Notes under the pieces: model-generated
The model's database searches: none
What the model saw: only the letters and a program-made list of their open reading frames with translations
Told to the model about the DNA's origin: nothing
Part shown: positions 19,032 to 27,102 of the stretch, piece after piece
Layout: each line of letters opens with the position of its first letter
Position numbering within the stretch: position 1 is the first letter of the stretch
Translations under genes and position numbers: made by a program
DNA from: Eggerthella lenta DSM 2243
GTDB lineage: Bacteria > Actinomycetota > Coriobacteriia > Coriobacteriales > Eggerthellaceae
DNA: 64,000 nucleotides
Direction: 5' to 3'
Assembly: GCF_000024265.1 (NCBI RefSeq)
Contig: NC_013204.1
Span: forward strand, 3,104,501 to 3,168,500

Positions 19032-19774
19032 TCCGCCACCCCGCTCCCCTCGAACACCGCGCGCACGAGGTATTCCACGTTGCCCTCGGGCCCCGTGATG
19101 GGCGATTCCACCACGCCTGCCACGCCGAACCCCGCAGCGACCAGCGCCGCACGCACCTCGTCCACCGTGCGCCGCCGCACGGCCTCGTCGCGCACCACGC
19201 CGTGCTCCGTCTCGTCGGGCCGCGACTCGAACTGGGGTTTCACGAGGCCGATGAACACGGTGCCCGGCTGTGAGAACCGCGCGAACGTGGGCGCGAGCGC
19301 CGCGAGGCCGATGAAGCTGAGGTCGGCCACGAGCACGTCGAAGGGCGCGCCCAGTTCGGCCGGGTCGGCCAGCTTGATGTTCACGCGCTCGAACACCGCC
19401 ACGCGCGGGTCCTGCCGCAGCTTCCACGCCAGCTGCCCGTAGTTCACGTCGACGCACGCCACGCTGGCCGCGCCGGCCTGCAGCAGGCAATCGCTGAAAC
19501 CGCCGGTTGACGAGCCGATATCCAGGCAGCGCAGGCCTTCGACGCGCTGTCCGAACGCGTCGAGCGCGCCCTGCAGCTTGTGGCCGCCGCGCGACACGAA
19601 GCGCTTGCGGTTCTTCACCACGACCTCCGCGTCGGGCGCCACCTTGAGCGCCGCGCTCGTGGCATACACGTCGTCCACCTTCACCTCGTGGGCGAGCACC
19701 GCGCGCAGCGCCGCGCCGGCGTCCGCGAAGTACCCCTGCTCAACCAGCAGCGTATCAAGTCTGATCTTCTTCAT
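19028..19774 (-). CDS. tlyA: TlyA-family rRNA (cytidine-2'-O)-methyltransferase
   Basis: A 248-residue protein: an N-terminal S4 RNA-binding domain (IRLDTLLVEQGYF to about residue 60), then an FtsJ/RrmJ-type methyltransferase domain with the SAM-binding motif IGSSTGGFSD (about 86-95). In this family the enzyme 2'-O-methylates cytidines in 16S and/or 23S rRNA; loss causes capreomycin resistance in mycobacteria. The ATG at 19774 lies 7 bases after a TATACT box (19787-19782) with no Shine-Dalgarno sequence, so the transcript is probably leaderless. It is followed, with a 4-base overlap, by a LuxR gene. Confidence 0.92.
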   Translation of the reverse strand: MKKIRLDTLLVEQGYFADAGAALRAVLAHEVKVDDVYATSAALKVAPDAEVVVKNRKRFVSRGGHKLQGALDAFGQRVEGLRCLDIGSSTGGFSDCLLQAGAASVACVDVNYGQLAWKLRQDPRVAVFERVNIKLADPAELGAPFDVLVADLSFIGLAALAPTFARFSQPGTVFIGLVKPQFESRPDETEHGVVRDEAVRRRTVDEVRAALVAAGFGVAGVVESPITGPEGNVEYLVRAVFEGSGVAD

Positions 19775-19831
19775 GGGAAACAGTATAGAGCAAACCACGT
19801 CCGCACCGACGAAGGCGGCGCATCGCCCCGG

Positions 19832-20030
19832 CTATCGTTTTGCGCAGGAAATATCAAGATTCGTCGCGCCCTTCGGGACCAGCTCCATCACCCGCTCCAC
19901 GAGCACGTCCTCCTCGACCGTCAGCCCCTTGTCCACGAATAGCGCGGCGAGGGGGATGCGCTCTGCGTCGGCATCCGACGGCGGTGTCAGCCATCGATGC
20001 CGATTGTGGCAGAAAAATCGAGGTAGGTAA
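19832..20030 (-). pseudogene. C-terminal remnant of an unidentified protein
   Basis: On the minus strand a frame without a plausible start reads LTPPSDADAERIPLAALF followed by VDKGLTVEEDVLVERVME and ends at a TAG (19834-19832). The acidic, well-balanced composition looks like real protein rather than a shadow frame. Its upstream end merges into the inverted-repeat element at 20007-20125, as if that element or a deletion truncated it. I do not recognise the family. Confidence 0.35.
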
Positions 20031-20125
20031 ATAATTCGACCATTTTCTGCGCGCTCATATCAGAAAATCCCAGGTCGCGATTTTTCCAATGCGCATATTA
20101 TTTACCTACCTCGGTTTTTCTGCCA
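20007..20125. repeat. 119-base element with 29-base terminal inverted repeats
   Basis: Arms at 20007-20035 and 20097-20125 match at 28 of 29 positions (each contains GAGGTAGGTAAATAAT or its complement). An 8-base inverted repeat, ATTTTCTG (20042) / CAGAAAAT (20061), is nested inside. The element is AT-rich against a GC-rich background and has no coding capacity. It lies in the 452-base gap between tlyA and reductase no. 4; besides the gene remnant I see nothing else there. Confidence 0.75.
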
Positions 20126-20226
20126 GATTATCGAACAAGGACGACGAGAAGTCGCCGTCCTCACCGAGCCGCGGCCGCCCGAAGGCGGCCGCATGGAGGG
20201 AGGAACAGCAGGAGTTCGAGCTGCGC

Positions 20227-22002
20227 TTACAATGCAGCCAGGTCGCGACCCAGCAGGTAGGACAGGGTGCCGCACACGGCGCCGAGGTTCTGACCGGGCA
20301 TGACGAAGTTGTAGGTGTTGGCGTAGAAGTCGCCGGTCATGATGCCCGTGTTGTACAGACCCTCGATGGGCGTGTCGTTCTCGTCGCACACCTGCATGTT
20401 CTCGTCGGTGCGCAAGCCGCCGCACACGGTGAGGAACGTGGCGCCCGTGATCTTCGTGGCGTAGAACGGCGGCGTGGAGATGGGGAACAGGATTTCGGGA
20501 TTCACGTGGAACTGCTCGTCGAGCCCCTGTTCGGCGTATTCGTTGTACTGCTTGATGGTGGCCAGCGCCTGCTCCTGGTCGATGCCGTCCATCTGCTTCA
20601 CCAGCTCTTCGATGGTGTCCGCCTTGTAGTACGTGGCGCCCGTGCCGATGGACTCCTTGCCGCCCTCGGCGTTCTTGTCCCACGACGCGATCACCTCGTC
20701 GGGCGTGAGCGGCATGATGCCGTTCTCGTGGTCGATGCAGCATCCGAACTGCTCCCACTCGTCCTGCGTGTAGGCGTACGCCTTATCCCACACGGCGTAG
20801 GCGGTCTTCTGCGGAAGTTGCAGCACCGAGATGGCGCCGTACGCGAAGTTCGTGCACTCGTTCTGGTAGCGCTCGCCGTGGATGTCCATGTTGAGCCCCC
20901 AGAAGTTGGAGATCACGCCGTGGGCCGGGCCCGACGCGCCGCCGTTGATCATGGGCGGCACCGGGTACGTCTTCTGCCAGGCGGCACCCACCCACAGGCC
21001 CATCTTCTGGCCGTCGCCGGGCATGAGGCCCGAGTACACGAGCTCGGCATCGTAATCCACGTCGCCGAACGAGAGCGCGTCCTTGAAGTGCTCCCACGCC
21101 CACGGGCTGTACTTCGCCATCATGTCGGGGTTCTTCGAGAAGTCGCCCGTGGCCAGCACCACGGCCTTGTTCGCCACGTACTTGACGTACGAGCCGTCCT
21201 CGCGCTGCGCCACGACGCCCGACACGCGCCCGGTGTTGTCATCCTCGCGGATGAGGTACTGCGCGACGGTTTTGTAGTGTATCTCGCCGCCGAAATCGCC
21301 CGTGAAGATATCGGCGTACGCCTGCGCTTCGAGCGGCGCGCCGTACAGGGCGCCGAAAGGCTGCTCATCGGTGTAGAAGTTGTGCGACGCGGGCGGGACG
21401 GTGATGGTGCCGTCGGGATCGTAGTAGCCCGGCTCGAGGCAGCACTTGAGGCCTTGCTTCTCCATATGGTCGATGGTCCAGTCGATGGACTCGCCCGAGT
21501 GGTTGATCCAGCGCTCCCACTTCTTCTTGTCCATGAGGTACGTGCCGGCGGTCTGCTCGGCCTTCACGATCTCGCGCGCGGTTTCGGGCGAATAATCGAT
21601 GCCCTTCGCCTTCTGGTACTTCGACCCGATGGCGTGGTTCGAGCCACCGCGGCTGATGGGCTTGCTGCTAGCCGAGAACACGATGACGTCGGCGCCCTGC
21701 TCGGCGGCCGACACCGCCGTGCACAATCCGGCCATGCCCGCGCCCACCACCACGATGTCGTGCGTGATGGTCTCGGCGATGTCGGCATCGGCCACCGGCT
21801 CGGGCGGAATCTCGAAGCTCCACTTCATCTGCTGGTAGCTGTCGGCCGTCAGCACGTCGGACGCGCCCGCTGCCGAGCCCGCGCTGGCCGCGCCGGACGC
21901 AGCGCCGCCCGAAGGCGAACATGCCGCGAGCGCGCTTCCCGTAGCCGCCAACGCGCCTGTTGCCAAAGCCCCTTTGAGAAAATCTCGGCGATTCAGTTCC
22001 AT
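20227..22002 (-). CDS. Tat-exported FAD-binding reductase (no. 4)
   Basis: A 591-residue protein with a twin-arginine signal (NRRDFLKGALA), a lipobox-like ALAAC, an alanine/glycine/serine linker and the FAD motif IVVVGAGMAG (about residue 83). The mature N-terminus (FEIPPEPVADADIAE) and the C-terminus resemble reductase no. 2. No heme motif. The ATG at 22002 has AAGGAGGGAAATC upstream. It is divergent from LuxR no. 4, its likely regulator, across a 212-base gap holding an imperfect inverted repeat at about 22117-22141 (TCAGGTGAATT / AAATTCGCTGA). Substrate unknown. Confidence 0.88.
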   Translation of the reverse strand: MELNRRDFLKGALATGALAATGSALAACSPSGGAASGAASAGSAAGASDVLTADSYQQMKWSFEIPPEPVADADIAETITHDIVVVGAGMAGLCTAVSAAEQGADVIVFSASSKPISRGGSNHAIGSKYQKAKGIDYSPETAREIVKAEQTAGTYLMDKKKWERWINHSGESIDWTIDHMEKQGLKCCLEPGYYDPDGTITVPPASHNFYTDEQPFGALYGAPLEAQAYADIFTGDFGGEIHYKTVAQYLIREDDNTGRVSGVVAQREDGSYVKYVANKAVVLATGDFSKNPDMMAKYSPWAWEHFKDALSFGDVDYDAELVYSGLMPGDGQKMGLWVGAAWQKTYPVPPMINGGASGPAHGVISNFWGLNMDIHGERYQNECTNFAYGAISVLQLPQKTAYAVWDKAYAYTQDEWEQFGCCIDHENGIMPLTPDEVIASWDKNAEGGKESIGTGATYYKADTIEELVKQMDGIDQEQALATIKQYNEYAEQGLDEQFHVNPEILFPISTPPFYATKITGATFLTVCGGLRTDENMQVCDENDTPIEGLYNTGIMTGDFYANTYNFVMPGQNLGAVCGTLSYLLGRDLAAL

Positions 22003-22191
22003 GCGATTTCCCTCCTTGCGATCGGTTGCGGAACACGGGCTCAGTCTTGCACGAACGCGGGCGGCGCGCGTTCACCCGCGCTTGGTGTTTCGCTCGAAAA
22101 GGGGTCACATAGATCAGGTGAATTGGCAAATTCGCTGATCATCGGCACGCCTTTTTGGGCGTCGGCCATCGAAGCGTCCCCTGATTTCGCC

Positions 22192-22197
22192 TACAAT
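22192..22197 (+). promoter_or_regulatory. -10 box of LuxR no. 4
   Basis: TACAAT lies 17 bases before the LuxR ATG (22215), with the Shine-Dalgarno GGGGAGGGG between them. The -35 region is not clear. Confidence 0.45.
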
Positions 22198-22214
22198 ATG
22201 CCTGGGGAGGGGTT

Positions 22215-23651
22215 ATGGCGCATACGAAGAAAACTCAGCTGTTCTTGGTGGCCACGGGGTTCGCCTGCTTTTTGGCGATGAACTCGTTCTCGCTGTGGGG
22301 CTTCTCGTTCCTGCCGCAGTTCGCGTTCGGCGCGAGCGCGCAGGACAGCTGGAGCACGCCGGTGTCGCTCAGCAACATCGTCGCGTTCTTCGTCTACTTC
22401 CTGGGATCGACGCGCTTTCCGCGGCTGTTCGACCGCGCGCCGTTCTTCGAGGCCGTGCTGCTCATCGCGGCGGGCATGATCTTCCTGCTGGGGTTCTTCG
22501 TCACGTCGTCGGCCGTCATGCTCACCGTGTCGGCCGTGCTCGTGGGCGTGGGAACCACGTGCTGCTTCATCTGCTGGGAGACGGTGCTGTCGCTCAGCGA
22601 GCCGCGCGAGACGAAGAAGCAGATCATCCTGGGATCGGTGCTGTCGCTGCTCCCCTTCGGGCTGTTCTTCGCGTTCGGCCAGGCCGGGCTGCTGTTCACC
22701 GAGTCGCTGCTGGCGTTCTGCAACCTCGTGCTGCTGTTCTTCACCCTGCGGTTCGAGGGCGGCGCGCCCGCTACGGCGCCCGTCGCCACGCCCCCTGCAG
22801 GCGCAGCGCCGCGCGTGCCGCTGCTCATCCGCAGCCGCTTCTGGAAGCCCCTGCTGTGCATCGTCATGATCGGCGTGATCTCGCCCGTCATCGGATCGGT
22901 GGCGTTCTCCGACGACCTCGCGTTCTTCGAGAGCTGCGCCATCGTGTTCGCGGCGAACCTCGTATCGGCGGCGATCCTGGCCGTCGTCTGGCTGGCGCTC
23001 GACAAGGAAACGACCATCTCGAAGGCGTACGTCGTGTTGTTCCCCGTGCTCATCACCGCGTTCCTGGCGTTCCCCTTCGTGGCCGAGCAGTACCGCACCC
23101 TCGTGCTGTTCGTGGGCAGCTTCGGATTCACGCTGTTCTCCATCGTCATGATGGTGTCGTGCATCTCCATCGCGAGCGAGCGCGGCCTCGGACTCGTGTT
23201 CGTGTACGCGCTGTTCGCGGGCGTCACATACGCGTCGCGCCTGATCGGGCAAGGTTTGGCGGCCGTGATCGGACGCAGTTCGCTGTCGCAGGAGACACAG
23301 ATCGTCACCAGCGTGTTCGTGCTGCTGTACGGCTGCTCGCTGGTCATGTTCATCCTCGTGCGGAAGAGCGCCGCGCGCCCGAAGGAGGCCGCCCCCAGCG
23401 GCGTCGACGTGCTGCAGCAGGCGTGCGCGCAGCTGGCCGCCGAGCGCGGGCTGTCGGCGCGCCAGACCGAGGTGCTCGACCTGCTGGCGCACGGCTACGA
23501 CGTGCCGTCCATCGCGAAAAAGCTGTTCATCTCGGAAAACACCGTGCGCACCCACACGAAGAAGATCTACGCCCTGCTCGACGTGCACGCGAAGCAGGAG
23601 ATCGTCGACCTGGTGAACGCCCGCTGCGGAAAGGACGCGCAGGACGAGTAG
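22215..23651 (+). CDS. LuxR-family regulator with multi-span membrane N-terminus (no. 4)
   Basis: A 478-residue protein: about 12 hydrophobic segments to about residue 385, then a LuxR domain (LSARQTEVLDLLAHGYDVPSIAKK, ISENTVRTHTKKIYALLDVHAKQE). It starts at the ATG after GGGGAGGGGTT. It is divergent from reductase no. 4, the arrangement expected of a dedicated activator or repressor. Confidence 0.9.
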   Translation: MAHTKKTQLFLVATGFACFLAMNSFSLWGFSFLPQFAFGASAQDSWSTPVSLSNIVAFFVYFLGSTRFPRLFDRAPFFEAVLLIAAGMIFLLGFFVTSSAVMLTVSAVLVGVGTTCCFICWETVLSLSEPRETKKQIILGSVLSLLPFGLFFAFGQAGLLFTESLLAFCNLVLLFFTLRFEGGAPATAPVATPPAGAAPRVPLLIRSRFWKPLLCIVMIGVISPVIGSVAFSDDLAFFESCAIVFAANLVSAAILAVVWLALDKETTISKAYVVLFPVLITAFLAFPFVAEQYRTLVLFVGSFGFTLFSIVMMVSCISIASERGLGLVFVYALFAGVTYASRLIGQGLAAVIGRSSLSQETQIVTSVFVLLYGCSLVMFILVRKSAARPKEAAPSGVDVLQQACAQLAAERGLSARQTEVLDLLAHGYDVPSIAKKLFISENTVRTHTKKIYALLDVHAKQEIVDLVNARCGKDAQDE

Positions 23652-23762
23652 GGCGTCCGGGATGTGCGGCGTCTTTGCGCAATGTTAACGTGCGGGGCGC
23701 GTCTTTCGCATCCTCTTAACGCGCGCGTCCGTATGCTGCTTCTCGAACGGAAAGGAGCATGC

Positions 23763-23894
23763 ATGGACGCAATCGGGATAGCATCCCTCGTCATCGCCGG
23801 GTGCGGGTACACGGCCGCGGCGCTGTTCTTGCTGGGGCTGCTGTTCGTCGACGTGACGGAAACCGGCTGGCGCATCAGGGCGCCGTGGCGTTGA
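23763..23894 (+). CDS. Small single-span membrane protein
   Basis: A 43-residue ORF preceded by a good Shine-Dalgarno sequence (AAAGGAGC, 6 bases before ATG). One hydrophobic helix (IASLVIAGCGYTAAALFLLG) is followed by a short polar tail ending RIRAPWR. No family recognised. It may be a small membrane modulator; the evidence for it being expressed is the ribosome site and the helix. Confidence 0.55.
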   Translation: MDAIGIASLVIAGCGYTAAALFLLGLLFVDVTETGWRIRAPWR

Positions 23895-23912
23895 AACCCT
23901 CCCGCAACGCAC

Positions 23913-23936
23913 GGCGGCCGCCCAAGGGCGGCCGCC
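23913..23936. terminator. Hairpin between the small membrane ORF and asd
   Basis: An 11-base stem GGCGGCCGCCC / GGGCGGCCGCC with a 2-base loop lies between convergent genes. There is no clear T-run. Confidence 0.55.
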
Positions 23937-23963
23937 GGAGCAAGCTCGCTGCGCGCTCTCGCG

Positions 23964-25013
23964 CTACGGCAACAGCAGCTGCGCGATCTGCACGGCGTTG
24001 AGGGCCGCGCCCTTGCGGATCTGGTCGGCAACCACCCACATGGCCAGGCCGTGGTCCACCGTGTCGTCGCGGCGCAGGCGGCCGACGTACGTCTCGTTCG
24101 TGCCGGCCAGCAGGCCCGGCATGGGGTACGTGTTCGTGGCGCAGTCGTCCATGACCACGATGCCGGGGAACGCCTCGAGGGCCGCACGCGCGGCCTCCAC
24201 GCTCACCTCGTCGGCGAACTCCACGTACACGGCCTCGGCGTGGCAGCGCAGCACGGGCACGCGCACGCACGTGGCGGCCACGCGGATGCCCTGGTCGCCC
24301 ATGATCTTCTTCGTCTCGACGACCATCTTCCACTCTTCCTTGGTGGAATCGTCCTCGAGGAATTTGTCGATGTGCGGGATGCAGTTGAACGCGATGCGAT
24401 GCTGGAACACCTCGACGGTCAGCTCGTCGTCGGGCGTGCCGCCGAGGAACTCGCGCGTCTGGTCGTACAGCTCGGCCATGGCCGGCGCGCCGCCGCCGCT
24501 GGCCGCCTGGTACGTGGACACCACCACGCGCTTGATGGGCGACAGGTCGTAGAGCGGCTTCAAAGCCACCACCATCTGGATGGTGGAGCAGTTCGGGTTC
24601 GCGATCACGCCGTTGTGCCACGCCACGTCGCCCGGGTTCACCTCGGGCACCACGAGCGGCACGTCCTCGTCCATGCGGAACGCGCTGGAGTTGTCGATCA
24701 TCACGGCGCCGGCCGCGGCTACGGCTTCGCGCATCTCCTTCGACACGCCCGCGCCGCACGAGAATAGCGCGATGTCCACGCCTTCGAACGACTCCGGCGT
24801 CATTTCCTGCACCGTGAGGTCGCCCGCCGGCACCTGGCCGCAGCCCAAGAACGGCAGCGCCTTGCCCGCCGAGCGGGCGGACGCGAGCGCGCGCACCTCG
24901 GCCGCCGGGAAGTCGACGTCGTGCAGCACCTGCAAGAACTCGGCGCCCACCGCGCCCGTGGCGCCCGCCACGGCCACCACCGGGTTCGCCGGCATCCTCT
25001 TTGTCCAAGTCAT
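23964..25013 (-). CDS. asd: Aspartate-semialdehyde dehydrogenase
   Basis: A 349-residue, full-length enzyme. It has the NADP-binding glycine motif VAGATGAVG (about residues 14-22), the catalytic cysteine in NPNCSTIQ (about 141), and the conserved STYQAASGGG segment. It reduces aspartyl-4-phosphate to aspartate semialdehyde for lysine/diaminopimelate, threonine and methionine synthesis. It begins 10 bases after lysC ends and is clearly co-transcribed with it. Confidence 0.96.
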   Translation of the reverse strand: MTWTKRMPANPVVAVAGATGAVGAEFLQVLHDVDFPAAEVRALASARSAGKALPFLGCGQVPAGDLTVQEMTPESFEGVDIALFSCGAGVSKEMREAVAAAGAVMIDNSSAFRMDEDVPLVVPEVNPGDVAWHNGVIANPNCSTIQMVVALKPLYDLSPIKRVVVSTYQAASGGGAPAMAELYDQTREFLGGTPDDELTVEVFQHRIAFNCIPHIDKFLEDDSTKEEWKMVVETKKIMGDQGIRVAATCVRVPVLRCHAEAVYVEFADEVSVEAARAALEAFPGIVVMDDCATNTYPMPGLLAGTNETYVGRLRRDDTVDHGLAMWVVADQIRKGAALNAVQIAQLLLP

Positions 25014-25023
25014 CGTCAGTCCC

Positions 25024-26304
25024 CTATCTACCCTTGTTCATCTTCGCGGCGATTTCCTCGGCGCTCAGCTGCGTCTCCTCGAACACGCTGTCGGAATCGA
25101 GGTCGAACGCCTTGTGCAGGCAGCGCACGGCCGCCGCGGCCTGCGCGCCGTCCACCACGACGGACAGCCGGATGGGCGACGTCGAGATGGCCAGGATGTT
25201 GATCTGGTTCTCGCCGAGCGTCGAGAACGCGCGCGCCGCCACGCCGGGCGACGACTTCATGCCCGTGCCCACGAGGCTCACCTTCGCGATGTCCTCGTCC
25301 ACGTCGTAGTCGCGGGCGTTGATGTCGGGTAAGATGCGCTCCACCGTCTCCTTCGCGCGGGGCAGGTCGGCACCGGGGCACGTGAAGCTGATGTCGGTGA
25401 TGCCGTCCTCCGAGATGTTCTGGATGATCATGTCCACGCTCACCGTGTTGCCCGCCAGCGCCGAGAACACCTTCGCGGCCACGCCGGTCATGTCGGGCAC
25501 GCCGCGGATGGTGAACTTCACCTCGGACGTGTCGTGGGCGATGCCGGTGATGACGGCTTCCTCCATCATGTCGGTCTCCTCCTTGATATAGGTGCCTTCG
25601 GCGTCGGAGAACGCCGAGCGGGAATGAATGACGACCTGGTACTTGCGCGCGAACTCCACGGCGCGCATCTGCAGCACGCCGGCGCCCGAGCTGGACAGCT
25701 CCAGCATGTCGTCGTACGAGATGACGTCGAGCTTCTTGGCGCGCGGGCACACGCGCGGGTCGGCCGTGTACACGCCGTCCACATCGGAGTAGATCTCGCA
25801 CACGTCGGCGCCCAGACCGTGCGCCACCGCCACCGCCGTGGTGTCGGAGCCGCCGCGGCCGAGCGTGGTGATGTCGCCGTTGGCGTCGATGCCCTGGAAC
25901 CCGGCCACCACCGCGATCACGCCCTTGTTCAGGGCTTCCATGATGCGCTCGTTGTGCACCTTCACGATTTTGGCCTTGGCGTGCATGCCGTCCGTCTCGA
26001 TGCCGGCCTGACGGCCCGTGAAGCTCATGGCCTTGTAGCCGCGCGCCTCGATGGCCATCGCCAGCAGCGTCATGGACACCTGCTCGCCCGTGGACAGCAG
26101 ACGGTCCATCTCGCGCGCCGGCGGGTTGTCGTTGAGCGAGGCGGCGAGGCCTACGAGCTCGTCGGTGGTCTTGCCCATGGCGGACACGACGGCAACCACC
26201 TGGTGCCCTGCCTGCTTCTTCGCAATGAGCTTCTTCGCGACCATCTGGATGCGCTCAGGCGAAGCGACGGACGTGCCCCCGAATTTTGCTACGATTAGCG
26301 ACAT
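25024..26304 (-). CDS. lysC: Aspartate kinase
   Basis: A 426-residue protein. It has the nucleotide-binding KFGGTSV at residues 6-12, the TTLGRGGSDTTA substrate-binding motif, and two ACT domains in the C-terminal third (about 265-420) that mediate amino-acid feedback. It phosphorylates aspartate, the first step of the aspartate family pathway, upstream of asd in the same operon. A GTG/ATG start inside the gene for a separate beta subunit, as in some Gram-positives, was not examined in detail. No lysine riboswitch fits in the short leader. Confidence 0.96.
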   Translation of the reverse strand: MSLIVAKFGGTSVASPERIQMVAKKLIAKKQAGHQVVAVVSAMGKTTDELVGLAASLNDNPPAREMDRLLSTGEQVSMTLLAMAIEARGYKAMSFTGRQAGIETDGMHAKAKIVKVHNERIMEALNKGVIAVVAGFQGIDANGDITTLGRGGSDTTAVAVAHGLGADVCEIYSDVDGVYTADPRVCPRAKKLDVISYDDMLELSSSGAGVLQMRAVEFARKYQVVIHSRSAFSDAEGTYIKEETDMMEEAVITGIAHDTSEVKFTIRGVPDMTGVAAKVFSALAGNTVSVDMIIQNISEDGITDISFTCPGADLPRAKETVERILPDINARDYDVDEDIAKVSLVGTGMKSSPGVAARAFSTLGENQINILAISTSPIRLSVVVDGAQAAAAVRCLHKAFDLDSDSVFEETQLSAEEIAAKMNKGR

Positions 26305-26345
26305 GGTGCTCTTTCTCGTCAGGTTGAACCCAATCGGCTGTCCAC

Positions 26346-26351
26346 TATACC
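26346..26351 (-). promoter_or_regulatory. -10 box of the lysC-asd operon
   Basis: On the minus strand TATAGT (26351-26346, in a GGTATAGTGG context) would start transcription about 35 bases before the lysC ATG. The -35 hexamer is poor. Confidence 0.45.
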
Positions 26352-26426
26352 AAACGGTCGCATCGTCGCCTATAGAAAGCCCGTTAACAGGAGCTTTTTA
26401 CATGGGGAAAACGAAGAGAACGAGCA

Positions 26427-26472
26427 GTCGCCCGCATGATGCGCTCGAAACCGAGCAGATCATGCGGGCGAC
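26427..26472 (-). terminator. Strong hairpin terminator downstream of the 61-residue ORF
   Basis: A 14-base stem (26427-26440 with 26459-26472) continues after a short bulge into GCTCG/CGAGC around an AAAC loop. Read on the minus strand it is followed by a T-rich stretch. It separates the small ORF from lysC. Confidence 0.7.
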
Positions 26473-26513
26473 GTCCCGAACCGAAGACAGCTTCGACGTT
26501 GCTCTGCATACGC

Positions 26514-26699
26514 TTACCCCGCCTGGTAGATCGTCTCCAGCTCGCCGCTCTCAACGAGCGTGCACAACGCATTGCTCGCCTGATCGCTCTCGATGCCCAT
26601 GTGCTCGAAGCGCTTCGCCAGCTTAAGGCAATACGACAGGTCGCCGGGCTCCAAAGACAGCAGGGCGGACGCAGCTTGCTCGTTCAGTTTTCCAAACAT
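26514..26699 (-). CDS. Small hypothetical protein (61 residues)
   Basis: ATG at 26699 preceded by AAAGGAGCATCTC. The product starts MFGKLNEQAASALLSLEPGD and is soluble, with mixed charge and a helical look. No family recognised. The well-placed ribosome site and the terminator directly downstream support it as a real single-gene transcript. Confidence 0.6.
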   Translation of the reverse strand: MFGKLNEQAASALLSLEPGDLSYCLKLAKRFEHMGIESDQASNALCTLVESGELETIYQAG

Positions 26700-26884
26700 G
26701 AGATGCTCCTTTCCTTTTCGATGCATCCAGCGTACTGCACCAAGGAAAGATGGCTTTTGGACGAATGGAGAACCTCGCCGGTCGGTTTTGGCCGATCGTA
26801 CAAACAAGCGTCCCGACAGCTTCAAAGCGCCTCCGTTGCCTCGTGAGACAGCGGCGCGCTGCGACTTGATTCATTACCAAAACC

Positions 26885-27025
26885 ATCATGGACAAAATAT
26901 GCCGTTTTTCTTTATTCTCATTTTGGAATAGCTTTTCATCACCTGGGGTTTCTTCGACCTCTCTTTCCTGCTCGCTCCCATTACGCGTCGAAAACTACTG
27001 AAAAGTAGTGCTTTTTGTCCATGAT
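26885..27025. repeat. Palindromic element family 2, copy A (141 bases)
   Basis: Bounded by 13-base perfect inverted repeats, ATCATGGACAAAA (26885) and TTTTGTCCATGAT (27013), and AT-rich. A hairpin ACTACT-GAAA-AGTAGT sits near the right end. Both ends are strongly similar to the element at 58867-59016. It occupies most of the otherwise empty 403-base gap between the 61-residue ORF and the PucR gene; no coding sequence is seen in it. Confidence 0.75.
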
Positions 27026-27102
27026 GATTTAAATCATATTATTGCAGGCGGACTGGCCGAGAAAGCATCGAGCGCCGCGTAGCGAGCCGCCGCCCCCTGC
27101 CC

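Noticed and set aside
26305-26345. Lysine riboswitch before lysC
   Set aside because: The predicted leader is only about 35 bases, far too short for the L-box fold.
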